A stretch of DNA of 64,000 nucleotides from Candidatus Parcubacteria bacterium. Lineage in GTDB: Bacteria; Patescibacteria; ABY1; UBA1558; GWA2-36-10. The notes under the pieces are model-generated. The model was not told where the DNA came from and made no database searches. It saw only the letters and a program-made list of their open reading frames with translations. The stretch lies in assembly GCA_018669975.1 (NCBI GenBank), contig JABHSK010000002.1, forward strand, positions 1 to 64,000, given 5' to 3'. Of the stretch, positions 51,984 through 59,651 are shown in pieces; the stretch's first letter is position 1; each line of letters opens with the position of its first letter. Made by a program: the position numbers and the translations under genes.

Positions 51984-53501
51984 TTATGCCCCAAAAACTT
52001 TATTTCTATACTGTAGAGCCTCTAAAATGTGCTCATCCTTTATACTACCGTCATCTCCCAGATCAGCTATAGTTCTAGCTACTTTTAAAATTTTAAAATA
52101 TGCTCGAGCTGATAACTGTAGCCTATCTACAGCCTGCTGCAATATTTGTTTACTACTATCGGTAATCTGACAATAAATTTGCATTGCTTTTGGTTCAATA
52201 TCAGCATTAAGATTAAACTTGTCTCCTTTAAATCTGTGCGACTGCCTAATTCTAGCTAAATTCACTCGCTGCTGCACAATACTTGATCGCTCAGCCTTGA
52301 CATCCGACCCACTTAAATCTCCACTCTTCACTTTCTTAATTAGTAAATGCAAATCTATTCTATCTAATAAAGGGCCTGACAATCTCTTTTGATAACGTTT
52401 AATATCAGCTGCACTACAAACACAATTTTTATCCTGGTCAACCAAATAACCACAAGGGCAGGGATTAGCTGTGGCTAATAAAATAAAATTGGCAGGAAAA
52501 TCTAAACTACCACGCACTCTAGATACAGTAATCAACTTGTCTTCCAACGGCTGCCGTAAAGCTTCTAAAACTTGCCGTGGAAACTCTAATATCTCATCTA
52601 AAAATAGAATATTATGATGCGCTAAACTTATTTCGCCAGGTCGCGGCCATGATCCACCACCAACAATTGCTGAAACTGATGCCGAGTGATGTGGTGAGCG
52701 TAACAATCTACTATCTATTAGATAATTATCCTCTGAAAGCAAGCCAGCTAGACTATGAACCTTGCTAACCTCCAATGCCTCATCAATAGTCATCTCTGGC
52801 AAAACAGATAAAAAACTTTTAGCCATTAATGTTTTACCAGCCCCAGGTGGTCCAACCATTAATAAGTTATGTCCCCCAGCAGCAGCTATCTCCAATACCC
52901 TTTTAGCCTCTAACTGACCTTTAACATCTGCTAAATCAACAGCTGCTTTAGCCGGCCGTGGTTTAAATTCAAAAAAAGATAAGGAGCCTATGCTTTCCTT
53001 ATCAGTTAAATGACCTATAAGTTGTTTTAACGTCTTTACTGGGTATATCTCTATACCTTTCAACACACCGGCCTCTTTAGCGTTTCCGGCTGGTAAAAAT
53101 ACTTGCTTAAAACCCATGTCTTTCAAGCTGGCGACCATCACTAGTACACCTGGCACAGCTTTAACTTCTCCTAAAAGAGATAACTCACCAATAAAGGCAA
53201 TCTTCTTATCTGGCAATATAACATCTCCATTGGTTTGTAGGACACTAATAGCTATAGACAAATCATAAGCACCACCCTCTTTTCGAATTTGAGCTGGCGC
53301 CAAGTTAATAACCACTTTTTTACGGGGAAACTGCAAATTACTATTTTCAATAGCGGCCCAAACTCTTTCTTTGGCCTCCTGAACAGCTGTATCCGGTAAG
53401 CCAACCACAATAATCTTGGGTAGATGCCGAGAAAAATTTGTCTCTACCTCTACCAAAACTCCCTTGAGACCTATTGGTGCAATTGTATAAACTTTATTCA
53501 T
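51984..53501 (-). CDS. comM: YifB/ComM family Mg-chelatase-like AAA+ ATPase
   Basis: 505 aa. An N-terminal ChlI-like domain (VYTIAPIGLKGVLVEVETNFSRHLP; IVVGLPDTAVQEAKERV) precedes the AAA+ core with Walker A GPPGAGKT (about 217-224) and Walker B ILFLDEILEFPRQVLEALRQPLED. ATANPCPCG and a C-terminal lid with RLQLSARAYFKILKVARTIADL follow. ComM in naturally competent bacteria is a helicase that drives branch migration during integration of incoming DNA; retention in CPR genomes is commonly linked to DNA uptake. The ATG abuts the T-tract of an upstream terminator-like hairpin. Confidence 0.94.
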   Translation of the reverse strand: MNKVYTIAPIGLKGVLVEVETNFSRHLPKIIVVGLPDTAVQEAKERVWAAIENSNLQFPRKKVVINLAPAQIRKEGGAYDLSIAISVLQTNGDVILPDKKIAFIGELSLLGEVKAVPGVLVMVASLKDMGFKQVFLPAGNAKEAGVLKGIEIYPVKTLKQLIGHLTDKESIGSLSFFEFKPRPAKAAVDLADVKGQLEAKRVLEIAAAGGHNLLMVGPPGAGKTLMAKSFLSVLPEMTIDEALEVSKVHSLAGLLSEDNYLIDSRLLRSPHHSASVSAIVGGGSWPRPGEISLAHHNILFLDEILEFPRQVLEALRQPLEDKLITVSRVRGSLDFPANFILLATANPCPCGYLVDQDKNCVCSAADIKRYQKRLSGPLLDRIDLHLLIKKVKSGDLSGSDVKAERSSIVQQRVNLARIRQSHRFKGDKFNLNADIEPKAMQIYCQITDSSKQILQQAVDRLQLSARAYFKILKVARTIADLGDDGSIKDEHILEALQYRNKVFGA

Positions 53502-53664
53502 AAAAAAATCACTTTTCTTCCAAGAAAAGCGATCTGTTTAATGCAAATAATTGTTTTTATGTTCTGCCCTGGAAACTTGCCCGCTCACCAAAGCCTAACA
53601 AAAAACTAACCCATGCCCTACCCCGCCATAGACGGGGGCACTCTCGCAAATCGCTCTTCTTGTT
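53502..53664 (-). promoter_or_regulatory. Attenuator-like leader RNA of comM
   Basis: The RNA would start near 53664. Its 3' end is a 12-bp terminator hairpin (53508-53519 with 53522-53533) followed by seven T residues that end exactly at the comM ATG. The upstream arm of that hairpin (53522-53533) can instead pair over 12 bp, one G-T, with AAGAAGAGCGAT near the 5' end (53650-53661). The two structures exclude each other. Between them lies a GC-rich hairpin (CCCCG/CGGGG near 53621-53638). comM mRNA must be transcribed through this terminator, so the leader can act as an on/off element. Ligand or factor unknown. Confidence 0.6.
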
Positions 53665-53670
53665 ATTGCC

Positions 53671-53698
53671 ATCTTAGCTCAATCAAAATATTTGTCAA
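53671..53698 (-). promoter_or_regulatory. Promoter of the comM leader
   Basis: Minus strand TTGACA (53693-53698), 16 nt, TAAGAT (53671-53676). It is back to back with the plus-strand promoter starting at 53703. Confidence 0.7.
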
Positions 53699-53702
53699 GC
53701 AA

Positions 53703-53731
53703 TTGACACCAATCTACCTTTTAGCTAAGCT
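53703..53731 (+). promoter_or_regulatory. Promoter of the TGA-containing small gene
   Basis: TTGACA (53703-53708), 17 nt, TAAGCT (53726-53731). The leader begins with hairpin TGCCGA/TCGGCA (53737-53751) and carries AGGAG (53778-53782). Confidence 0.7.
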
Positions 53732-53787
53732 ATTCATGCCGAAGCTCGGCACAATGTCCTTTCCCATTCTTCCTATTAGGAGACCCT

Positions 53788-53973
53788 ATGCCACAATTAC
53801 CTGAAAATACAACCCAAGGCGATCCCTGCACTATCGAAGGCTGCCAAGGCAAGCTCAAAATAGGCTTTTCATGAGGTCACTACTATCTGGAGTGCAGTCT
53901 GCATCCCAACCAACATTACCGCCGTATATCCGAAGAAGAGCGTGAAACAATGCTAGCAAAAAAGAGTGGTTAA
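53788..53973 (+). pseudogene. Small Cys/His protein gene interrupted by an in-frame TGA
   Basis: ATG 53788 has AGGAG five nt upstream. Codon 29 (53872-53874) is TGA; the frame then continues to TAA 53971-53973, giving 61 codons. Before TGA: two Cys (C-T-I-E-G-C). After TGA: GHYYLECSLHPNQHYRRISEEE, with one Cys and three His. The two halves together look like a small zinc-binding fold; neither half is sufficient. Promoter, SD and terminator are intact. Explanations: nonsense mutation (TGG to TGA is one change), sequencing error, or readthrough. A GC-rich composition matches the other SD-led small genes. Confidence 0.55.
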
Positions 53974-53992
53974 AACCACCCCACATTATCCT

Positions 53993-54016
53993 GGGAAGCT
54001 CATGCTTCCCTTTTTT
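53993..54016 (+). terminator. Terminator of the TGA-containing small gene
   Basis: GGGAAGC (53993-53999) and GCTTCCC (54004-54010), loop TCAT, followed by TTTTTT. It touches the lspA stop on the other strand. Confidence 0.88.
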
Positions 54017-54446
54017 ATTTACTTACTTCCTTTGAGCGACTAAAAATCAACTCATAGTATAAAATCCAAATCACTGCTAAAGAAATATATATATCTGCTA
54101 AATTAAAAACTGTAAAAAACGGCACATTGATAAAATCCACCACTCCTTGGTAATAAAAACGATCCAATAGATTACTAAAAGCACCTACAATCAATAATCC
54201 CCAGGGCCAAATCAAAATAGACTTCTTACTCAGACTCTTGAGCCAAAAATAAATCAGGATAAACAATGCTATAATCACCAACGGATATAAAATTACTGTT
54301 GGCAGGGGTATAGAAAAAGCAATATTTGGATTTATATGTAAATCAATAAAACCCCCGTCATTATCAAGGGTTTTTTTGACTGCATAAATTTTAGCTAGCC
54401 TATCTACTATAAATAAAAATATAACACTAGCAAAATATTTGATCAT
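54015..54446 (-). CDS. lspA: Lipoprotein signal peptidase (signal peptidase II)
   Basis: 143 aa, four membrane helices. Catalytic Asp residues lie in GAFSNLLDRFYYQGVVDFI (about 88-106) and FFTVFNLADIYISLAV (about 109-124), and N-terminal FLFIVDRLAKIYA matches the first helix motif. It cleaves prolipoproteins after lipidation of the +1 Cys; this window encodes two clear clients (37696-38148 and 38621-39043). Its ATG overlaps the stop of the DksA-like gene as TAATG. Confidence 0.94.
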   Translation of the reverse strand: MIKYFASVIFLFIVDRLAKIYAVKKTLDNDGGFIDLHINPNIAFSIPLPTVILYPLVIIALFILIYFWLKSLSKKSILIWPWGLLIVGAFSNLLDRFYYQGVVDFINVPFFTVFNLADIYISLAVIWILYYELIFSRSKEVSK

Positions 54447-54829
54447 TATAAAGATTTTTTCTTACAATCCATACATGAGGTAGCTGAAGGAAAAGCCTCT
54501 AACCTCTCTGGAGTGATTGGCTTGTCACATTTCTCACAAAGTCCATAATTACCCTCATCTATCTTTTTAATAGCTTTGTTGACATTATATAAAGATACTT
54601 CCAAAGTCTTCTCTAAAGACAGGTTCTTCTCAAAGGTAGCTACCTCAGCAGCATTCTCATCATCCTTATCACCATAATCAACGAACTTAGCATTGTAGTC
54701 ATTATCAGCTACTTGAACAGTGTCAGCTTTTAATTCACGCAAAATTTCCTGACGACGTTTAGTCAGTTCAGCTTTCCTAGTCTCTATGAATTTAGCTGTT
54801 AATTTAGGACTTTTATCTTTTTTCAACAT
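54446..54829 (-). CDS. DksA/TraR family C4 zinc-finger protein
   Basis: 127 aa from ATG 54829. The frame continues up to 54913, but that part overlaps a promoter and a terminator. An N-terminal coiled coil (FIETRKAELTKRRQEILRELKAD) precedes the C4 zinc finger C-E-K-C...C-M-D-C (about 97-121, with GLCEKCDKPITPERLEAFPS). DksA-type proteins bind in the RNA polymerase secondary channel; short relatives in Gram-positives and CPR have less certain roles. It is translationally coupled to lspA. Confidence 0.88.
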   Translation of the reverse strand: MLKKDKSPKLTAKFIETRKAELTKRRQEILRELKADTVQVADNDYNAKFVDYGDKDDENAAEVATFEKNLSLEKTLEVSLYNVNKAIKKIDEGNYGLCEKCDKPITPERLEAFPSATSCMDCKKKSL

Positions 54830-54866
54830 AAGATTATCTTTACTTTTGAAATAATAATACTTTAGT

Positions 54867-54895
54867 ATATTAGCAGATACACCTTTAAAAATCAA
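54867..54895 (-). promoter_or_regulatory. Promoter of the DksA-like gene and lspA
   Basis: Minus strand TTGATT (54890-54895), 17 nt, TAATAT (54867-54872). It lies between the terminator of the 54905-55266 RNA and ATG 54829, supporting the shorter start. Confidence 0.65.
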
Positions 54896-54904
54896 GGTAA
54901 AATA

Positions 54905-55266
54905 AAAAGGCACACTTCCGTTGCCCGCATGGTAAATTTATGGCTGGTTAGTGTGCCTCTGGTATCGGCACAGAAACTTTAATTCAATTAAAGGTACTTT
55001 TTGTAAGTGAAAATTGATGTTTAAGATCTTCTATGCTGATATTTAATTACTCGTCCCTGACTCAGAGTTATAGCCATTTTACCAATCTATAGATTGATCT
55101 CTTCACACTAGGTGAAAGGATAATCTTTTTTACTGTTTTTTTGTTTTTGTTTTGGAGAATAGTCAGGTTATTCCAAGGTTTGTATTTAGAACAGTAAAAT
55201 GGAAAGAGTTGAGCACTAAAATCTTAATGCACAATTCCTTAAAGTTTTAATGAGCTTCTTATCAAC
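54905..55266 (-). ncRNA. Candidate noncoding RNA of about 360 nt
   Basis: It has a consensus promoter and ends in a terminator: GTGTGCC (54951-54957) with GGCACAC (54909-54915), then T5-A-T4 on the minus strand. No ORF of useful length lies within. Hairpins include the self-complementary CAATCTATAGATTG (55083-55096), CTTTAATT/AATTAAAG (54977-54993) and GTGCC/GGCAC (54953-54971), the last competing with the terminator stem. I find none of the conserved cores of RNase P, tmRNA, SRP RNA or 6S RNA. No adjacent gene explains it as a leader, because the DksA-like gene has its own promoter beyond the terminator. Confidence 0.55.
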
Positions 55267-55272
55267 ATACTA

Positions 55273-55301
55273 AGTATATCATAGATAGACCTTTATGTCA
55301 A
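55273..55301 (-). promoter_or_regulatory. Promoter of the 360-nt RNA
   Basis: Minus strand TTGACA (55296-55301), 17 nt, TATACT (55273-55278). It is among the best consensus matches in the window. The 55302-55418 stretch shows nothing further. Confidence 0.75.
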
Positions 55302-55418
55302 CGTGATATTTAAGCTAATATTAGATAAAAAACGACCCTATAGAAGAATCATTTGACAAAACAAGTAAAAATAATCAGAAGATACCAACAAGTTATCCAC
55401 AGTGTGTATATAACTATC

Positions 55419-56768
55419 TTAAAAACACAACTGCAATCCCTCAACTGTAGAATTTTGGTAGGAAAATATATCTAGTGTACCTATATTCTTAGTTTCTAAG
55501 TAATCCCGCAAGCTGCTAGCTGGCACCTGATCAACCTCTAGGCTTATAAAATCACCTATCTCATAGCTAGAGTCTGACAAACAATCCCCAAAAACTGAGC
55601 TAAGTGGCCTATTATTGTTAATTATCCCCTCCAACAAGAAAGCCTCATTACTTAAATAATACATATTATCAAGGCTAATACCGTATAAGCCGTCAATTTG
55701 CCAGTATTTTAACTGGGAAAATTCATGCTCTAGCACTGGTTGTTCTTCACCAGCTAATAATTCTATATAAGTGGTGCCATCTGGTAATAGCTTGGAAACC
55801 TCTTGTAGCTCAAAATCATGGGCTAAATCTATAGCCAAACCCTGCCAATCATCCTTACCTACTAACAACCAGCCAGCTCCATCTTGAATTAAAATACTAT
55901 CTGATAAAATATAGTTGTTTATCTCCTCTTGGTTTAGATTGTAATATGGCAATGCATTATAAAGTTGTAAAATAATGTCTCTACTAATAAAATTGGTTGC
56001 AAACTCTGTTGAACTAGCTTGAAAACCAGCCATTAAGTCAAAATCTGCTAGTAATCTAGCCCCTGACAAAGGATGTGGCTTGTGAGAACCACCCTCTAGC
56101 CTAGTTTGATATAGATTCAACCTAACATGCCCCTTTGTTGTCTGTAAATTAATAAAAATATCCCTAGCTAGTAACTGTTCTGGTAACAAATTATCCCAAC
56201 TGGACAAAAATTCTGGCTTTGACCCTGGAAACCAGTATATATTTAGACCTTGATCGATATAATTAACTGTAAAGCGTTTAACTATTAACTCTGGTAGACT
56301 CTGTCCAAGTGCATCTGACTCTGAAATTAACAAAATGTCCCGACTGGGTTGGAAATAAAAATAATCCGGATTAGAATTTTGCAAACTATCCAAAAATTTA
56401 CCTGGTAAACTAGAAAATCTCACCAAATAATGATTAACATCCTGCGCAGACTCTGTCCGAAACCAAATTACCTCCTTTAGATTGGAGAAATCTTTCCCTA
56501 ATATACCCTGCAGGGTCTCTAGATGCTCCTGTGGTACACTAGTATCGAAAAACCTAGTATTATCAGCCTCATTTTGTAATAAAACCTTTTGATTAGTCCA
56601 CTGAAAATAGAAAGTAGTGTCCTGGGGAAGAAAATCACGCGCATAAACATTAGATTGTGGCGCTAAAAATCTCACCAAAAACAACAAGATAGCCAAAACT
56701 AGCAGAGCTATGACTATCTTGAAATCAAACTTCTTTTCTTTCTTTTTAACAAGCTTAAGAAAGTTCAC
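55419..56768 (-). CDS. Membrane-anchored protein of unknown function (DUF3352-like)
   Basis: 449 aa. A basic N-terminus (KLVKKKEKKFDFK) is followed by one transmembrane helix (about 18-35) and a long outer domain. It starts ARDFLPQDTTFYFQWTNQ, a pattern (phi-P-x-D/N-T-phi-x-phi) that recalls DUF3352 proteins, which have repeated halves of this type; DGTTYIELL (about 333) may start the second half. No catalytic motif is seen. It begins 10 nt after pnp on the same strand. Confidence 0.65.
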   Translation of the reverse strand: MNFLKLVKKKEKKFDFKIVIALLVLAILLFLVRFLAPQSNVYARDFLPQDTTFYFQWTNQKVLLQNEADNTRFFDTSVPQEHLETLQGILGKDFSNLKEVIWFRTESAQDVNHYLVRFSSLPGKFLDSLQNSNPDYFYFQPSRDILLISESDALGQSLPELIVKRFTVNYIDQGLNIYWFPGSKPEFLSSWDNLLPEQLLARDIFINLQTTKGHVRLNLYQTRLEGGSHKPHPLSGARLLADFDLMAGFQASSTEFATNFISRDIILQLYNALPYYNLNQEEINNYILSDSILIQDGAGWLLVGKDDWQGLAIDLAHDFELQEVSKLLPDGTTYIELLAGEEQPVLEHEFSQLKYWQIDGLYGISLDNMYYLSNEAFLLEGIINNNRPLSSVFGDCLSDSSYEIGDFISLEVDQVPASSLRDYLETKNIGTLDIFSYQNSTVEGLQLCF

Positions 56769-56777
56769 TGTTGTAAT

Positions 56778-58997
56778 TTATTTAGAATCTTTTTTAAAAA
56801 ATCTAGGTTTTCCTGGCGCTGGACGTCCTTTGTCTTCACGTCCTTTGTCAGAAAAAGCAGGTTTCGGCAACAATTCTTTCATGGACAAGCTAACACGATT
56901 TCTTTCCTTGTCTACTTCCATAACCTTAACCTTAACCATATCGCCAACATTAAGAACATCGCTAACTTTTTCAATTCTTTTGTGAGCAATCTGAGAAATG
57001 TGAACCATACCATCTTTACCTGGTATTAATTCTACGATAGCACCTAATTCAGAACCATTGTCACGTCCCTTGATGATATTTAAAACTTTACCTTCATATA
57101 TTTCACCAACCTCGATATCCTTGACGATGTTTTCAATCCATTTTTTAGCTTTAGCTGAACCCTCGCCATCAGTTGAGGTAATCATGACTACACCATCCTG
57201 TTCAATATCAATATTTACATTACAGGCAGCGATAATTTCGTTAATAATCTTACCACCTGGCCCAATAACGTCTCTAATTTTATCTGGATCAATATTCATG
57301 GAAGTGATACGTGGTGCATACGGAGACATCTCGGAGCGTGGCTCAGCAATAGTCTTCTTCATAACATCCAGAATCTTAACTCTAGCATCTTTAGCTTTAT
57401 CCAAAGTCTCTTTAACTACATCGTAAGATATGCCATCTAATTTTATATCCAATTGAATGGCTGTGATACCATCTCTAGTACCAGCTATTTTGAAATCCAT
57501 ATGACCCGCATGATCTTCAATGCCTTGAATGTCAGTCAAAATCTCATAATTACTTGCATTGTCATCATCAACTACCAATCCCATAGCTATTCCAGCTACT
57601 GGCGCCTTAATTGGCACACCAGCGTCCATTAAAGATAGTGTAGAGCCACAAATTGAAGCCTGTGAAGATGAGCCATTTGAACCCATAACCTCAGAAACTA
57701 CACGAACAGTGTATGGAAAATCTTCATTTTTTGGTAAAACAGCTATTAAAGCTTTTTCAGCCAAAGCGCCATGACCAATATCACGCCTACTTGGACCTCT
57801 GAGTGGTTTTACTTCACCAACACAGTATCCTGGAAAGTTATAATGGTGCATATATTTTTTAGTACCATCTTCTTCCATAGTATCTAATGTTTGCTCATCA
57901 CCAGGAGAACCTAAAGTCACTACAGACAAAACTTGTGTTTCACCACGAGAAAATAGACCACTACCATGGGTACGTGGCAATAGAGACACGTCGGCCTCCA
58001 AATTTCTTATTTCATCAAGCTTCCTATTGTCAGGACGCTTCTTTTTATCTAATACCAAACCCTTAAAGGCTTTAACTAGGGCATCATCTATCATAGACAC
58101 TCCCATAGATCTCATATCTTTAGATACTTCACTGTCTTCTTTTAAAACTTCGTTAACTTTATCAGTCAAATCATTAATAGCCTGTTTCATTTTTGATTTA
58201 TCTGGATTAAAGCAGCTAACTACGTCATTCTTAGCTAAAACTTCATTTACTTTAGTTATAACCTTAGAGCGCACTTCTTCTTTGTCTTTATCCACTTCTG
58301 TTACTATTTTTTCTTGGCCTTCTTTCTTTACGATATCCTCAACAAAAGGCATAATCTTTTTAATATGCTTACCAGCAAATTCAATTGCTTCATACATATC
58401 ATTTTCTTTGACCTCTTGAGCTCCAGCCTCAATCATAATAACTTGATCAGCTGAACCGGCAACAAATAAATCTAGGTCGCTCTTCTGCTTAGCTTCAACA
58501 CTTGGATTTAAAACCCATTCATTGTCAACTCTACCTAAATTAACACCGGCCAAAGGACCTCTCCAGGGTATTTTAGAAATACCCAAAGATATAGAGGTAG
58601 CCATCATGGCAGGAAAAGTTGGATCATTGATACCATCATATGATAAAACAGTGACCACAACTTGCACATCATTACGTTCTGACTCTTTAAATAAAGGTCT
58701 AATAGAACGATCAATCATACGAGCTGTTAACATAGCCTCATCTGTAGCCCTACCCTCACGTTTAATAAAACGTGAACCTTTAATTTTTCCAGCTGCGTAA
58801 AGCTTTTCTTCATAATCAACCATTAGTGGGAAATAATCTATCCCCTCACGTGGTTGGCTAGCTGTTGTAGCTGTTGCTAATACGACTGTTTCGCCATAAC
58901 TAACAGTACAAGCTCCATGAGCCTGCTTAGCTAATCGCCCGATCTCAACTTTAAGTTCTTTTCCGGCGACTTCTGTAGAAAATTGTTTAACTGACAT
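56778..58997 (-). CDS. pnp: Polynucleotide phosphorylase
   Basis: 739 aa. Two RNase PH-like domains are visible (first: SYGETVVLATATTASQPREGIDYFPLMVDYEEKLYAAGKIKGSRFIKREG; second: RTHGSGLFSRGETQVLSVVTLG), with active-site region DAGVPIKAPVAGIAMGLV. A KH domain (IRDVIGPGGKIINEI, about 590) and an S1 domain (VGEIYEGKVLNII, about 640) follow. It degrades RNA 3' to 5' by phosphorolysis. AAAGGA lies seven nt before the ATG, one of the few core genes here with a recognisable SD. It follows rpsO, the conserved rpsO-pnp order. Confidence 0.97.
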   Translation of the reverse strand: MSVKQFSTEVAGKELKVEIGRLAKQAHGACTVSYGETVVLATATTASQPREGIDYFPLMVDYEEKLYAAGKIKGSRFIKREGRATDEAMLTARMIDRSIRPLFKESERNDVQVVVTVLSYDGINDPTFPAMMATSISLGISKIPWRGPLAGVNLGRVDNEWVLNPSVEAKQKSDLDLFVAGSADQVIMIEAGAQEVKENDMYEAIEFAGKHIKKIMPFVEDIVKKEGQEKIVTEVDKDKEEVRSKVITKVNEVLAKNDVVSCFNPDKSKMKQAINDLTDKVNEVLKEDSEVSKDMRSMGVSMIDDALVKAFKGLVLDKKKRPDNRKLDEIRNLEADVSLLPRTHGSGLFSRGETQVLSVVTLGSPGDEQTLDTMEEDGTKKYMHHYNFPGYCVGEVKPLRGPSRRDIGHGALAEKALIAVLPKNEDFPYTVRVVSEVMGSNGSSSQASICGSTLSLMDAGVPIKAPVAGIAMGLVVDDDNASNYEILTDIQGIEDHAGHMDFKIAGTRDGITAIQLDIKLDGISYDVVKETLDKAKDARVKILDVMKKTIAEPRSEMSPYAPRITSMNIDPDKIRDVIGPGGKIINEIIAACNVNIDIEQDGVVMITSTDGEGSAKAKKWIENIVKDIEVGEIYEGKVLNIIKGRDNGSELGAIVELIPGKDGMVHISQIAHKRIEKVSDVLNVGDMVKVKVMEVDKERNRVSLSMKELLPKPAFSDKGREDKGRPAPGKPRFFKKDSK

Positions 58998-59111
58998 ATA
59001 TCAGTTCCTTTCAAAACACTGATGTAGAGTTGATATGGCAAACTCCAAGATATTGAAATAATATCCTAAAACTTACCTACCAACTTTCAAACAGTATTAT
59101 TAATAATATTA

Positions 59112-59146
59112 AATTGTAAAACCCTGATCTAAACAGAACAGGGTTT
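59112..59146 (-). terminator. Partial terminator or attenuator between rpsO and pnp
   Basis: AAACCCTG (59119-59126) and CAGGGTTT (59139-59146) form an 8-bp stem with a 12-nt loop; the minus-strand T-tract is short (TTTTACAATTT). A further GAGTT/AACTC hairpin (59033-59051) lies in the pnp leader. Confidence 0.65.
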
Positions 59147-59151
59147 ATATC

Positions 59152-59508
59152 TTACTTTTTTACTTCTTCTTTTTTTTCTTCTTTATCCTCAGGTGTAGGA
59201 ACGACAATTAAGCGCTCTTCTTCTTCAAGTCTAACTTTTTTACTCATCTTTAATTTCAAAGCCTTTACTAACTTGATAAATCTCTTCTCGTCTTCCCTCT
59301 CTAAGTAACGTAGTAATCTGTGTCTGAGAGAAACCTTAGCTAACAAACCACGACGTGAAGAAAAATCCTTCTTATTTTCACGCAAATGCTTAGTCAACTC
59401 TTTAATCTCTTCAGTTAAGATAGCAACCTGCACCTCAGCTGAACCAGTATCACTCTTATGAGTTTTAAATTTCTCAATAACTCGTTGTTTCTTTTTTTTG
59501 TCTAACAT
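59152..59508 (-). CDS. rpsO: 30S ribosomal protein uS15 with C-terminal tail
   Basis: 118 aa from ATG 59508; the frame extends upstream to 59547, but MLDKKKKQRVIEKFKTHKSDTGS is the normal S15 start. Core motifs: TGSAEVQVAILTEEIKELTKHLRENKKDFSSRRGLLAKVSLRHRLLRYLE. S15 binds 16S rRNA early in assembly. Residues about 88-118 form an extra Glu/Lys-rich tail absent from the 89-residue E. coli protein. A leader of about 97 nt precedes it. Confidence 0.95.
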   Translation of the reverse strand: MLDKKKKQRVIEKFKTHKSDTGSAEVQVAILTEEIKELTKHLRENKKDFSSRRGLLAKVSLRHRLLRYLEREDEKRFIKLVKALKLKMSKKVRLEEEERLIVVPTPEDKEEKKEEVKK

Positions 59509-59611
59509 AGTTTTTTCCCTTTTTCCTAAACCCGAGCTTAACCTCAAAGCTAGACTTTGTTGGTCAGGTTAAACCAAGAATTAGGTAAATTATTTTATTA
59601 AATACAGCATT

Positions 59612-59640
59612 ACACTAACATTTTCAGCATAAAAAGTCAA
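59612..59640 (-). promoter_or_regulatory. Promoter of rpsO-pnp
   Basis: Minus strand TTGACT (59635-59640), 17 nt, TAGTGT (59612-59617). The leader contains a TTGGT/ACCAA hairpin that could serve S15 autoregulation. Confidence 0.7.
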
Positions 59641-59651
59641 GTATTGCTAAG

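Noticed and set aside
53872..53920. Selenocysteine codon with SECIS
   Set aside because: No convincing hairpin with the usual apical loop follows the TGA, and no selenocysteine genes are in the window.
53788..53973. UGA read as glycine genome-wide (Gracilibacteria/SR1 code)
   Set aside because: All long genes are complete without internal TGA, and TGA 51077-51079 is followed at once by a terminator, so TGA still acts as a stop.
54830..54913. N-terminal extension of the DksA-like gene
   Set aside because: It overlaps the promoter at 54867-54895 and the T-tract of the upstream RNA terminator; the family start fits ATG 54829.
54905..55266. RNase P RNA, tmRNA, SRP RNA or 6S RNA
   Set aside because: The conserved cores I know (GAGGAAAGUC with ACAGAA, the tRNA-like ends of tmRNA, the SRP GGAA tetraloop domain, the 6S closing stem and bubble) were not found on either strand.
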